From: Lachnospiraceae bacterium
GTDB lineage: Bacteria > Bacillota > Clostridia > Lachnospirales > Lachnospiraceae
Length of the DNA: 34,717 nucleotides
Direction: 5' to 3'
NCBI GenBank assembly: GCA_024695205.1
Contig: JAILIQ010000181.1
Location: forward strand, 1-34,717
The notes beneath the pieces are model-generated. The model was not told the DNA's origin. It searched no databases and was given only the letters and a program-made list of their open reading frames with translations. This document shows, piece after piece, positions 1 to 8,966 of the stretch; the first letter of the stretch is position 1, and each line of letters opens with the position of its first letter. The position numbers were made by a program, and so were the translations under genes.

Positions 1-162
1 ATAATGTATAGGTATTTTTATAAATAACATATATAGTCTAATATATTTAAATAACAGGTTTTAATACCCTGTCGCACCGATCGCAGCCTGATTTTACGCG
101 AACCGGTCGATGACGTACATAATTTCGGAAACGGAGGTGGATGGTTCAAAATTAAAGATAAA

Positions 163-1857
163 TTGACCGATTCTGTTCACCTGTTTATTCCGAAGATAAT
201 CACTTTCTTTGTTATAGTTCTGGTCGCAACCTTCTTTATCTCGATCGATCCTGTGCAGGCCCCCGACGATTCGTATGTCATTGACGGACCGTATGATGTG
301 ACGATCAACGGCAAGTCTTATGAAGCAGTCGATCTAGAGACATTTTCATTTCCCCCGGTCGTCAGAGGGGATCATATGACGGTATCGTTTGAACTTCCCA
401 ATGTCAAGATACCGAATGCCATGCTGACATTTTATCAGGATCATTCAGCGGTACAGGTCTTCTATGACGGAAAGTTCATAATGAACAAAGGAACACCCGG
501 GAGTCTGATGGTCGGCTACGGGCATTACAATGTTCAGCTTCCGGACAATTATTCGGGAATGCATGTTGAGATCGTTTACGACATAATCGAAAATGAGGGA
601 GTAAAGACTATCGAGAAACCGGTAATCAATAACTCCGCAACTTATATCAGAAGATTTATCGCCGAAAAAAGCCTTTTTCTTGTGATAGATATTGCGATCA
701 TCATCCTGTGTATTGCAATAATGTTGATCTCATGCATGTTCTCACGTATTACCGAGTCATTTGAAAGACTGGTTTATTTAGGTGCTGCCTTTTTTATGAT
801 GGCGGTGTGGGAGCTGTGTAACTATGACATGATAAAGATATTCTCAGAAAATCTGATGCTAAAGGGATATCTGGAATATATATCGCTGTATGTCGGACCG
901 TTCTTCCTGTCACTGTATTTCTACATCGAGTTTTTCAGCACAGGCTCGGAAAAGGTCAGAAAAACCTATAAAGTTATAATGATAATACAGGGAATGTTCC
1001 CTCTGATCGGAATGGGACTGCATTTTGCGGATATCATCCATCTGCCCGCTTTGCTGCAGGAATTCCATATCATCCTGATCGTAAATATAGCCTTTATGTC
1101 GGCTGTACTGTTCAAACGTTTCCGAAAGAGCGTTCATACGCATCAGCCGATGATCATCGGCCTTATTGTCATTGTTGCAATGTTTGCCTTCGATATGATC
1201 AGGTTTATACTGTACAAGACCTTCTTCCCGAGGATGCTTGAAAACTTCATCAGTTTTCTTCTTATCGGATTCTTTGTGTTCTTTATGGCGATACTCATGG
1301 ACTTTTTCCTAAGCCAGAAGAACAGCATGTACATGGTGGCCCGTGCCGAAGCAATGGACAGGCTTGCTCATGTCGATATCATGACAGGGCTTGCCAACAG
1401 GACCCGCTGTGAGGAAATATTTGTCGATCTGACATTTAAGAAGGATATATTTTCTATAATCAGTATTGATATCAATTATCTGAAGCTGACCAACGACATG
1501 TACGGACATCAGGAAGGCGACAGGCTCTTGACGGATATTGCGAAGCTGATGAAGGACGCATGCGGAGACGAAGACGTCATACCGGGACGTATGGGCGGCG
1601 ATGAATTCATTATCATAATACCCGGAATCACCGGCGATACCGACCGTAAGATCGTAACTAAGATGGATGCGGACTGTGCCGAACTTAATAAAAACAGAAA
1701 GCCCGTACCGCTCAGCTTTTCTTACGGAATCTGCCGCAGCGATGAAGTCACTGCAAGCAATGCATCCGGACTTGTTGAAGAAGCATACAGGCTTGCGGAT
1801 GAACGTATGTATGAGATGAAGACCAAGATGAAAGCCAGAAGAGAGGATGTCCTATGA
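163..1857 (+). CDS. Membrane-anchored diguanylate cyclase: N-terminal extracytoplasmic segment, multiple TM helices, C-terminal GGDEF domain
   Basis: Hydrophobic helices then ...AHVDIMTGLANRTRCEEIF...GRMGGDEFIIIIPG (GGDEF motif). Start uncertain: TTG at 163 has no clear SD; frame is open upstream to about nt 55. Confidence 0.88.
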   Translation: MTDSVHLFIPKIITFFVIVLVATFFISIDPVQAPDDSYVIDGPYDVTINGKSYEAVDLETFSFPPVVRGDHMTVSFELPNVKIPNAMLTFYQDHSAVQVFYDGKFIMNKGTPGSLMVGYGHYNVQLPDNYSGMHVEIVYDIIENEGVKTIEKPVINNSATYIRRFIAEKSLFLVIDIAIIILCIAIMLISCMFSRITESFERLVYLGAAFFMMAVWELCNYDMIKIFSENLMLKGYLEYISLYVGPFFLSLYFYIEFFSTGSEKVRKTYKVIMIIQGMFPLIGMGLHFADIIHLPALLQEFHIILIVNIAFMSAVLFKRFRKSVHTHQPMIIGLIVIVAMFAFDMIRFILYKTFFPRMLENFISFLLIGFFVFFMAILMDFFLSQKNSMYMVARAEAMDRLAHVDIMTGLANRTRCEEIFVDLTFKKDIFSIISIDINYLKLTNDMYGHQEGDRLLTDIAKLMKDACGDEDVIPGRMGGDEFIIIIPGITGDTDRKIVTKMDADCAELNKNRKPVPLSFSYGICRSDEVTASNASGLVEEAYRLADERMYEMKTKMKARREDVL

Positions 1858-3083
1858 GCCGGAAGAATGACCCGGATGACATTGAACAATGTTCATATGC
1901 CGGAAAATGCGGTGGGTGCAGTCATACAGGCATACCGTACGAGGAGCAGTTGAATGCTAAACAGGAAAGGATCGATAAACTTTTCCGTTCATCCGGCTGC
2001 CGGGTTGAAAGGATACTGGGCGCCGACTCGCCATTCCATTATCGAAATAAAGTCCACAGTGTATTTTCAAGAGATAAAAAAGGGAATATAATCCGCGGAA
2101 TGTATGCGCAGGATTCCCATGATGTGATCGGTATAAGCCGCTGTCTGCTTGAGGACAAAACGGCGGATACCATCATAGAAGAGATCAGAAAGATCGCGTC
2201 AAAATATAAGATGCGGATATATGACGAAGACAGCAGGACAGGCTTTTTACGGCATGTCCTTGTTCGTGTCGCACAGTATCACGGTGAGAAAAGGTATATG
2301 GTCGTGATCGTGACTTCGCAGGTTGATTTCGAAGGAAAGAATAATTTTGTAAAGCTCCTGAAAAAAGCTTTTCCAGCGATCGATACCATCATACAGAATA
2401 TAAACAACAAACGGACCAGCATGATCCTTGGCGAAAGAAATATCGTGATCTTAGGCAAGGGCTATATAATTGACGATTCACTCGGATTCGGGTTCAGGAT
2501 ATCGCCTTCGGCATTCTTTCAGATCAATCCCCAACAGACAAGAAAACTGTATAATGCCGCAATGGAGCTTGCTTCGCCTTCACCAGACGATACTATCCTC
2601 GACGCCTATTGCGGAACAGGGACAATAGGCACCTTCATGAGCAGAAAAGCCGCTCATGTGACCGGCGTGGAGCTTAATCCCGATGCCGTAAAGGATGCCT
2701 TAAGCAACGCAAAACGAAACAGGATAGAGAATATTTCATTTATATGTTCCGATGCTACGGAGTATCTGAAGGAACTGGCCATTAAAGCGGGCGAAACGGA
2801 TCATGAAAAGACCGGGCATGACCGGAACGACCGTAAAAAGGAGCTTTTGATCCCTGATATCCTCTGCATGGATCCTCCGAGAAGCGGTGCAACCCCGGAG
2901 TTTATCAATGCCGCGGCAGAACTAGGCATTAAGCGAATTGTTTATATATCGTGTAATCCGGATACGCTTATAAGGGATATCGATCTGTTTAAGAAAAAGG
3001 GGTATAAGGTTGAGCGGGCAGTACCTGTCGATATGTTTCCCCATACCGATCACATAGAGATGGCTGTGAAGCTTTCCAAGTGA
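1854..3083 (+). CDS. rlmD: 23S rRNA (uracil-5-)-methyltransferase, RlmD/RumA/TrmA family
   Basis: N-terminal Cys cluster (CSYAGKCGGCSH), SAM motif LDAYCGTGTIGTFMS, DPPRSG and YISCNPDTLIRD motifs. ATGA overlap with upstream gene. Confidence 0.88.
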   Translation: MSRKNDPDDIEQCSYAGKCGGCSHTGIPYEEQLNAKQERIDKLFRSSGCRVERILGADSPFHYRNKVHSVFSRDKKGNIIRGMYAQDSHDVIGISRCLLEDKTADTIIEEIRKIASKYKMRIYDEDSRTGFLRHVLVRVAQYHGEKRYMVVIVTSQVDFEGKNNFVKLLKKAFPAIDTIIQNINNKRTSMILGERNIVILGKGYIIDDSLGFGFRISPSAFFQINPQQTRKLYNAAMELASPSPDDTILDAYCGTGTIGTFMSRKAAHVTGVELNPDAVKDALSNAKRNRIENISFICSDATEYLKELAIKAGETDHEKTGHDRNDRKKELLIPDILCMDPPRSGATPEFINAAAELGIKRIVYISCNPDTLIRDIDLFKKKGYKVERAVPVDMFPHTDHIEMAVKLSK

Positions 3084-3110
3084 AACGGTAAAGAAGGCTT
3101 CTGCCGCAGA

Positions 3111-4202
3111 TCACAGTTCGTTTAGCAGACCGAATCTGTAACCTTCATTCTCAAGCATGGTAAGGACCGCATCAAGTTCATTCGCATTCGAAGTGGAGTC
3201 ATTGTGCATAAGCGCGATGGCTCCGTTGTGATGATAGGTTGTAAAATGATCAAGGACATAACCGGGCGCAGGCTGGTTATTGTTATCATAATCACCGTAG
3301 GCGATACTCCAGAATACGGTCTTGTAGCCGGCATCCTTGATGATCGAGAGCAGACGTTTGGTATATGCGCCGGTGGGAGTTCTGAAATATGGATCGAACT
3401 CATAGCCGGTGATCTCATAAAAATATTCCGCTGCATCAATGATCTCAGCAGCGATCTTTTCAACACTTTTACCGCGAAGGTCCTGGTGATGAACAGTGTG
3501 GTTACATACCGCATGGCCTTCTTCTTTCATTCTTCTGGCATAATCGCCGCATTTTTCAAGATACATCTTTGTTACGAAAAAATTGGCCTTGGCATTATGT
3601 TTGGCAAGTGTATCAAGGATTTTGACGGTAAGATCCGAAGGATAACCGCAGTCAAATGTAAGATAGATGACCTTATCACTGTCAGAAACACCGGTAGCTG
3701 CATAAAAACTGTCATAATCGGTGATCCTGAAGGTTTCATAGCTTCCGGAAACGGTGTGGTCCTTCATGCGCTTGAAACACCAGGTCTGCTCATTATCGTC
3801 ACTCAGGCTGTTATAGTGATCGGCATTATTGATAAGCTGAGTACGTATATATTCGAGCCGTTCCACAGGGTCTGAAAGTGTTTCGGGAATATCGAACGAT
3901 CCGTTATAAAAACGGGGGACCGGTGTGGGCTCAGGAGTAGGCGTCGGTTCGGGAGTAGCTGTTAAAGCTTCGGTGACGGGTTCTTCCGTGGGCTGCGTAC
4001 TGAGAGGATCTTCTGCGGGAACTAAAGTCGGGTCGGGAGTGATATTTCCGATCCCTGTCGGGATAAGTTCTGAGACGCCGGTTGTGGGCGTATGACCGGT
4101 CTGGTCCGGTGCGGGAATATTTATTTCCTCTTTTTTACATCCCAAAATGAGTCCGGCAGTCAATGCGACAAGCAAAGTAATCGATATGATTCTTTTGAAC
4201 AT
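3111..4202 (-). CDS. Polysaccharide deacetylase (NodB-like/PdaA-type) lipoprotein
   Basis: YLTFDCGYPSDLTVKILDTLAKHNAKANFFVT, HAVCNHTVHHQDL, DPYFRTPTGAYT motifs; lipobox LILGCKK; Pro/Thr-rich linker. Start placed at 4202 (MFKRIIS) because GAAAGGAAT SD lies just upstream; ORF-track start 4307 is likely too long. Confidence 0.88.
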   Translation of the reverse strand: MFKRIISITLLVALTAGLILGCKKEEINIPAPDQTGHTPTTGVSELIPTGIGNITPDPTLVPAEDPLSTQPTEEPVTEALTATPEPTPTPEPTPVPRFYNGSFDIPETLSDPVERLEYIRTQLINNADHYNSLSDDNEQTWCFKRMKDHTVSGSYETFRITDYDSFYAATGVSDSDKVIYLTFDCGYPSDLTVKILDTLAKHNAKANFFVTKMYLEKCGDYARRMKEEGHAVCNHTVHHQDLRGKSVEKIAAEIIDAAEYFYEITGYEFDPYFRTPTGAYTKRLLSIIKDAGYKTVFWSIAYGDYDNNNQPAPGYVLDHFTTYHHNGAIALMHNDSTSNANELDAVLTMLENEGYRFGLLNEL

Positions 4203-4454
4203 GATTATTCCTTTCGGGTCTGCCACAGTACAACAGATCGATGCGGCAGGTCTTATTTTTATTAGGAAAAGCAGATTTTTTATCATTTTCCTTATGGATG
4301 ATAGCATTTTACGAACCTGATGTCAAACCTGCATGCATGCCCCGTCAGACTGTCCGAAAACCATTTAACCGAAGACAGCCTCCTGTGTGGCTGATCTTTG
4401 TACAGTCTCCCATATATGCATGATTATCCAATACACTTGAAAATCCGCATGCGT

Positions 4455-6179
4455 TTAATGCCCGGCAAGCTGCATATTGTAATAGTAGCCCTTCATATCC
4501 ATAAGCTCGGCATGTGTCCCGTGTTCAACGATCTCACCCTCATGGATCACGAGGATCAGATCGGCGTTCATTATGGTGGAAAGACGATGCGCTATGGCAA
4601 TGATCGTGCGTTTTCCTGTCAGTTCACCGATGGCGGCCTGGATCTGTCGTTCGGTCTGTACATCAACGGAAGCGGTTGCCTCATCCAGGATGATTATCGG
4701 ACTGTTACGCAAAATGGCACGCGCGATCGCCACACGCTGTTTCTGGCCGCCCGAAAGACGAAGACCGCGTTCGCCGACCTGAGTTTCATAGCCATCGGGC
4801 ATATGAAGGATGTCTTCGTGGATATTTGCCGCTTTAGCGGCCTTTTCAATTTCGTCCCTTGTCGCATCGGGGCGTGCGTAACCGATGTTTTCCGCGATCG
4901 TACCGTTAAAAAGAAATGTATCCTGTAACACGGGTGAAATGTTGTGTCTGAGGCTTTCAAGCGTTACGTGCCTTATATCATGTCCGTCTATGAGGATACG
5001 GCCTTCAACAGGATCGTAGAAACGGGATATCAGCTGGGTAGCGGTTGTTTTTCCGACACCGGTCGGACCGACAAGCGCAACCATCATTCCGGGTTCGCAG
5101 CTAAAAGAGATCTTTTTGAGAACCGGGATCTTATTTTCATAGTAGAAAGAAACGTTTTCGAAGCTGACCGCGCCTTTAACATTTTCAAGCGGTTTGGCAT
5201 CGGGTGCGTTTTCTATCGCAGACGGGGTATCGAGTATCAGGGTAACACGCTCTGCGCCGGCAAGGGACTGCTGGAGATTTTCAAGAAGATTGGCAAGTCC
5301 GGATACAGGCGCGTAGAAGAGTGAAAGATACAGCACGAAAGCAACGATATCCGCAACGGAAAGCTGTTTCTGATATGCAAGGTATCCTCCGAAGAAAACG
5401 ACCAGAACGGTACCGGCGGATGAGAGCAGTTCAACACAGGGATGGAAGATGGCGCTTGCCTTAAGCGCGCGAAGCATTGCCACGACCTGCTCAAAGCTCT
5501 TTATGCGGACACGTTCCCCTTCGTATTCCTCCTGTCCGAAGGCCTGGATCTCATGAAGACCGGAGAGTGAATCCTGCAGCTGGGCGTTCAGCTCGCCCAT
5601 TACCTTCTGAGATGCTTTAAAGAAAGGTCTCACTATTTTCGAAAATATAACGCCGGATACAAGGATGAGCGGGATCGGAGCGCAGGTGATAAGGGCAAGC
5701 TTCCAGTTGATCGTAAGAAGGATCACAAGAACACCAAGAAATGTAACAAGATTGGTGATTATATCGGGGATCATGTGCGCGTACAGGAGCTCAAAATCTC
5801 TTGTATCATTTACGATACGGCTCATAAGATCGCCGGTCTGCTTGTCATGGAAGAATCCGAGATCAAGGCTCTGAAGCTTGTTATACAGGCGGCTTCTCAA
5901 ATCTCCGACAAGATACCATGCAGCACGGTGTGCAAGATAATTGCTCAGAAATCTGAACAGTACACGGAGAAGATAGAGTACCAGCAGGATAAGGGCAAGT
6001 TTTTTAATGTCTGCTAAGGCGCTGCTGTCGACACCTTTTTCGACGATACCCGTCATGGACGACAGGACTTTCGGAGCTGACAGATTGACTACGGTCAGCC
6101 CGAAGGTGGAAAGTATCGCGATTATGTAGAGCCCTTTGTAGCGGGCGGCCTCTTTTGTCAGTTTCCAGAGTGTTTTCAT
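4455..6179 (-). CDS. ABC transporter, fused permease/ATP-binding (MsbA/LmrA-like exporter)
   Basis: TM domain followed by Walker A GPTGVGKTT, signature LSGGQKQRVAIARAIL, Walker B IIILDEATASVD, H-loop AHRLSTI. Confidence 0.93.
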   Translation of the reverse strand: MKTLWKLTKEAARYKGLYIIAILSTFGLTVVNLSAPKVLSSMTGIVEKGVDSSALADIKKLALILLVLYLLRVLFRFLSNYLAHRAAWYLVGDLRSRLYNKLQSLDLGFFHDKQTGDLMSRIVNDTRDFELLYAHMIPDIITNLVTFLGVLVILLTINWKLALITCAPIPLILVSGVIFSKIVRPFFKASQKVMGELNAQLQDSLSGLHEIQAFGQEEYEGERVRIKSFEQVVAMLRALKASAIFHPCVELLSSAGTVLVVFFGGYLAYQKQLSVADIVAFVLYLSLFYAPVSGLANLLENLQQSLAGAERVTLILDTPSAIENAPDAKPLENVKGAVSFENVSFYYENKIPVLKKISFSCEPGMMVALVGPTGVGKTTATQLISRFYDPVEGRILIDGHDIRHVTLESLRHNISPVLQDTFLFNGTIAENIGYARPDATRDEIEKAAKAANIHEDILHMPDGYETQVGERGLRLSGGQKQRVAIARAILRNSPIIILDEATASVDVQTERQIQAAIGELTGKRTIIAIAHRLSTIMNADLILVIHEGEIVEHGTHAELMDMKGYYYNMQLAGH

Positions 6180-6350
6180 GTTAAATACCGTTTGAAAGAT
6201 ATGCCTTATGCACGGCTTTCAAACCGCTCCCCTCATCTTTTTTATATATTATATATATCCGGATTGTATCTCAAAATGGATTATATTGTATAGTACTTCG
6301 CCCGATCGATACAGAGATGAATATTTTAAGCAACTTGTTTGAGTTTTTTG

Positions 6351-6379
6351 TTGGCAGTCTTGACATGATGTGTTATAAT
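6351..6379 (+). promoter_or_regulatory. Sigma70-type promoter for the phosphofructokinase gene
   Basis: TTGGCA (6351-6356) - 17 bp - TATAAT (6374-6379) with TGn extended -10. Confidence 0.7.
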
Positions 6380-6464
6380 TTACCGCGAGCGTAAAAACAA
6401 GTGAACTTTATTTGCATTGTTTATCGCAAAAAAGAGATTATTTACAAGAAAAAGGAGAATCAAG

Positions 6465-8129
6465 ATGAACGTAACACCTCTTCAGAAGGCAAGGTACGAG
6501 TACAGTCCGAAGCTTCCCGGAATGCTCAGAGGCGGTATCTCGCAGATCAGTGTCAAGGTTGGAGACGCTACAGAGAGCGTAGCGGATCAGGAGAAGATCA
6601 AGGCATTATTCCCGAACACATACGGTAAAAATGAGATCACATTTGTAAAGGGCAGCAATACAGCAGCTCCCAAGAAGCAGGTTGTAGGCGTTATCCTTTC
6701 GGGCGGCCAGGCTCCCGGCGGACATAACGTTGTATGCGGTCTGTATGACGCGATCAAGGCAACAAGCAGGGATAATGTACTTTTAGGCTTTAAGGGAGGC
6801 CCTTCGGGACTGATCGATGATAATTTCATCGAATTTGACGATGAGTATATCAATGCTTTCAGAAATACAGGCGGATTTGATATTATCGGTTCGGGCCGTA
6901 CCAAGCTTGAAACCGAAGAGCAGTTCAAGATCGTTACGGAAGTTGCCAAAAAGCACGGCCTTACCGCTATCGTTATCATCGGAGGCGATGATTCCAATAC
7001 CAACGCAGCCGTTCTTGCAGAGTATATGGCAGCACACAATACAGGTGTACAGGTTATCGGATGCCCCAAGACTATTGACGGAGACTTAAAGAATGAGGAT
7101 ATTGAGGCTTCATTCGGATTCGATACCGCAACCAAAACATATTCCGAGCTGATCGGCAATATAGAGCGTGACGCGAACTCGGCTAAAAAATACTGGCACT
7201 TTATCAAGGTTATGGGCCGTTCGGCTTCTCATGTTGCACTTGAATGTGCGCTTGAGACACAGCCCAATATCTGTCTGATCGGTGAGGAAGTAGCAGCCAG
7301 GAAGATGTCTATTTCTTCGATCGCAGATTATATTGCAGATGCCGTTGAGAAGAGAGCTGCACAGGGCGACAATTTCGGTGTTGCTATCATTCCCGAGGGT
7401 ATTGTTGAATTCATTCCCGAATTCTCGAAGCTCATCGCAGAGATCAACGAACTCCTCGCAGGAAAGAAGACCGATGAGTTCAATGCTCTTCCCGACTGGG
7501 CTGCAAAATATGATTTCATCAAGAACGGTCTTTCTGCGGAAGCTTTTGCGGTATTTGATATTCTTCCCCAGTTCGTTCAGCAGCAGCTCTTCCTTGAGAG
7601 AGATCCTCACGGAAACGTACAGGTATCACTGATCGAATCTGAGAAGCTGTTCTCCGCACTTGTTGCCGATAAGCTTGCAGCAAGAAAAGCAGCCGGAACA
7701 TTTAAGGGCAAGTTCGGAACCCAGCATCACTTCTTCGGATATGAAGGCAGATGCGCATTTCCTTCGAACTTTGATGCGGATTACTGCTATTCTCTCGGTT
7801 ACAACGCATTCATGCTCATCCAGTACGGCTATACAGGTTACCTTTCGAAGGTTTCCAACCTGTCCAAGCCCGCAGAAGAGTGGGTTGCAGGCGGAATGCC
7901 CATCACCAAGATGATGAACATGGAAAGACGTAACGGCGAGGATAAGCCCGTTATCAGAAAGGCTCTTGTAGAGCTTGATGGCGCTCCTTTCAAATATTTT
8001 GAGGCTCACAGGGAAGAGTGGGCTGTAAAGACCGCATTTACATACCCCGGAGCTATCCAGTATTTCGGACCCGCCGAGGTTTGTGATCTTACAACAAGAA
8101 CACTGGCGCTTGAGAAGGGCGAGATGTAA
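6465..8129 (+). CDS. pfp: Diphosphate--fructose-6-phosphate 1-phosphotransferase (PPi-PFK)
   Basis: [49 protein letters not shown] motifs of PPi-PFK. Start at 6465 preceded by AAAAGGAG; longer ORF starts (6417) judged not real. Confidence 0.92.
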   Translation: MNVTPLQKARYEYSPKLPGMLRGGISQISVKVGDATESVADQEKIKALFPNTYGKNEITFVKGSNTAAPKKQVVGVILSGGQAPGGHNVVCGLYDAIKATSRDNVLLGFKGGPSGLIDDNFIEFDDEYINAFRNTGGFDIIGSGRTKLETEEQFKIVTEVAKKHGLTAIVIIGGDDSNTNAAVLAEYMAAHNTGVQVIGCPKTIDGDLKNEDIEASFGFDTATKTYSELIGNIERDANSAKKYWHFIKVMGRSASHVALECALETQPNICLIGEEVAARKMSISSIADYIADAVEKRAAQGDNFGVAIIPEGIVEFIPEFSKLIAEINELLAGKKTDEFNALPDWAAKYDFIKNGLSAEAFAVFDILPQFVQQQLFLERDPHGNVQVSLIESEKLFSALVADKLAARKAAGTFKGKFGTQHHFFGYEGRCAFPSNFDADYCYSLGYNAFMLIQYGYTGYLSKVSNLSKPAEEWVAGGMPITKMMNMERRNGEDKPVIRKALVELDGAPFKYFEAHREEWAVKTAFTYPGAIQYFGPAEVCDLTTRTLALEKGEM

Positions 8130-8177
8130 TTTTTATCGAATGAAGCTGTTTGGCCATTAAGAGCAGCTTTGGAATTT

Positions 8178-8224
8178 AAACGGTGCCGCAAACGGTTTTA
8201 AAAAGTGTTTACGGTACCGTTTTT
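8178..8224 (+). terminator. Intrinsic terminator after PPi-PFK
   Basis: AAACGGTGCCGCAAAC ... GTTTACGGTACCGTTT imperfect 16-bp stem followed by T run. Confidence 0.75.
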
Positions 8225-8346
8225 GTACGGTGAACAAATGGTTAGTTTGAAAGTTCTTGTGAACTTTCAAACGACTGCATAGGTGCAAAGAGCGCCACCG
8301 ATGCAACCATCTGCCGTTCGATGCGCTCTCGACAGGAGGTTCAAGT

Positions 8347-8916
8347 TTGAGTGAACTAACAGATATTTCTATCAAAGCGGCTTTACGGACATATGAGATC
8401 ACCGATGCCCCTCTGAATGTTGAGGAACAGGATGTAAGGCATAAATATGCAAAACTGACAACGAACCTTATCGGGTGCGGAAGGACGATCACTACGATGG
8501 AGAGCTGTACTTCGGGACAGGTGGCTTCTCTCATCACAGATACAGAGGGCGCTTCCGCAATACTTAAGGGCGCATATGTCACATACAGCAACGAAGCGAA
8601 GATCGCTGCGGGAGTTCCGGTCGTTATCCTGGAAAGGTACGGCGTTTATTCCGCCCAGACTGCCGCCGCTATGGCTCTTTCATGCAGAAATGCGATGAAG
8701 GCTGATATCGGAGTCGGCATCACAGGCAGTTTTGGAAATGCGGATCCCAATAATGCCGACAGCGTGCCAGGGCAGGTGTATTTTGCGATAGCATCCGAAG
8801 AAGGGGTTGAATGCTTTCATTGTACCGTTCCCGCGCAGAAATCCCGTTTTACCTATAAAATGTATATGGCGGATGCGATAGTAAACAGGCTGGATGATCG
8901 GTATTTCAGTAAATGA
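8347..8916 (+). CDS. CinA C-terminal-domain family protein (nicotinamide-nucleotide amidohydrolase PncC-like)
   Basis: TMESCTSGQVASLITDTEGASAILKGAYVTYSNEAK, YGVYSAQTAAAMA, DIGVGITGSFG motifs; TTG start preceded by AGGAGG. Confidence 0.85.
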   Translation: MSELTDISIKAALRTYEITDAPLNVEEQDVRHKYAKLTTNLIGCGRTITTMESCTSGQVASLITDTEGASAILKGAYVTYSNEAKIAAGVPVVILERYGVYSAQTAAAMALSCRNAMKADIGVGITGSFGNADPNNADSVPGQVYFAIASEEGVECFHCTVPAQKSRFTYKMYMADAIVNRLDDRYFSK

Positions 8917-8966
8917 TGATCTGATCAGAAGCTTTCAAAATAATCGAAAGGTATATTTATACAGTC

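Noticed and set aside
3204-3875. 223-aa plus-strand ORF
   Set aside because: Antisense to the polysaccharide deacetylase, which has diagnostic motifs and lipobox.
4241-4928. ORFs 4241-4423 and 4398-4928 on plus strand
   Set aside because: Intergenic or antisense to the ABC transporter; no SD and no protein-like motifs.
6230-6300. ATTGTATAGTA shared with 17270 region, near ATATCCGGAT
   Set aside because: Short AT-rich match; not distinguishable from chance or generic promoter-like sequence without genome-wide counts.
6587-7207. 206-aa minus-strand ORF
   Set aside because: Antisense to PPi-PFK with no recognisable motifs; shadow ORF.
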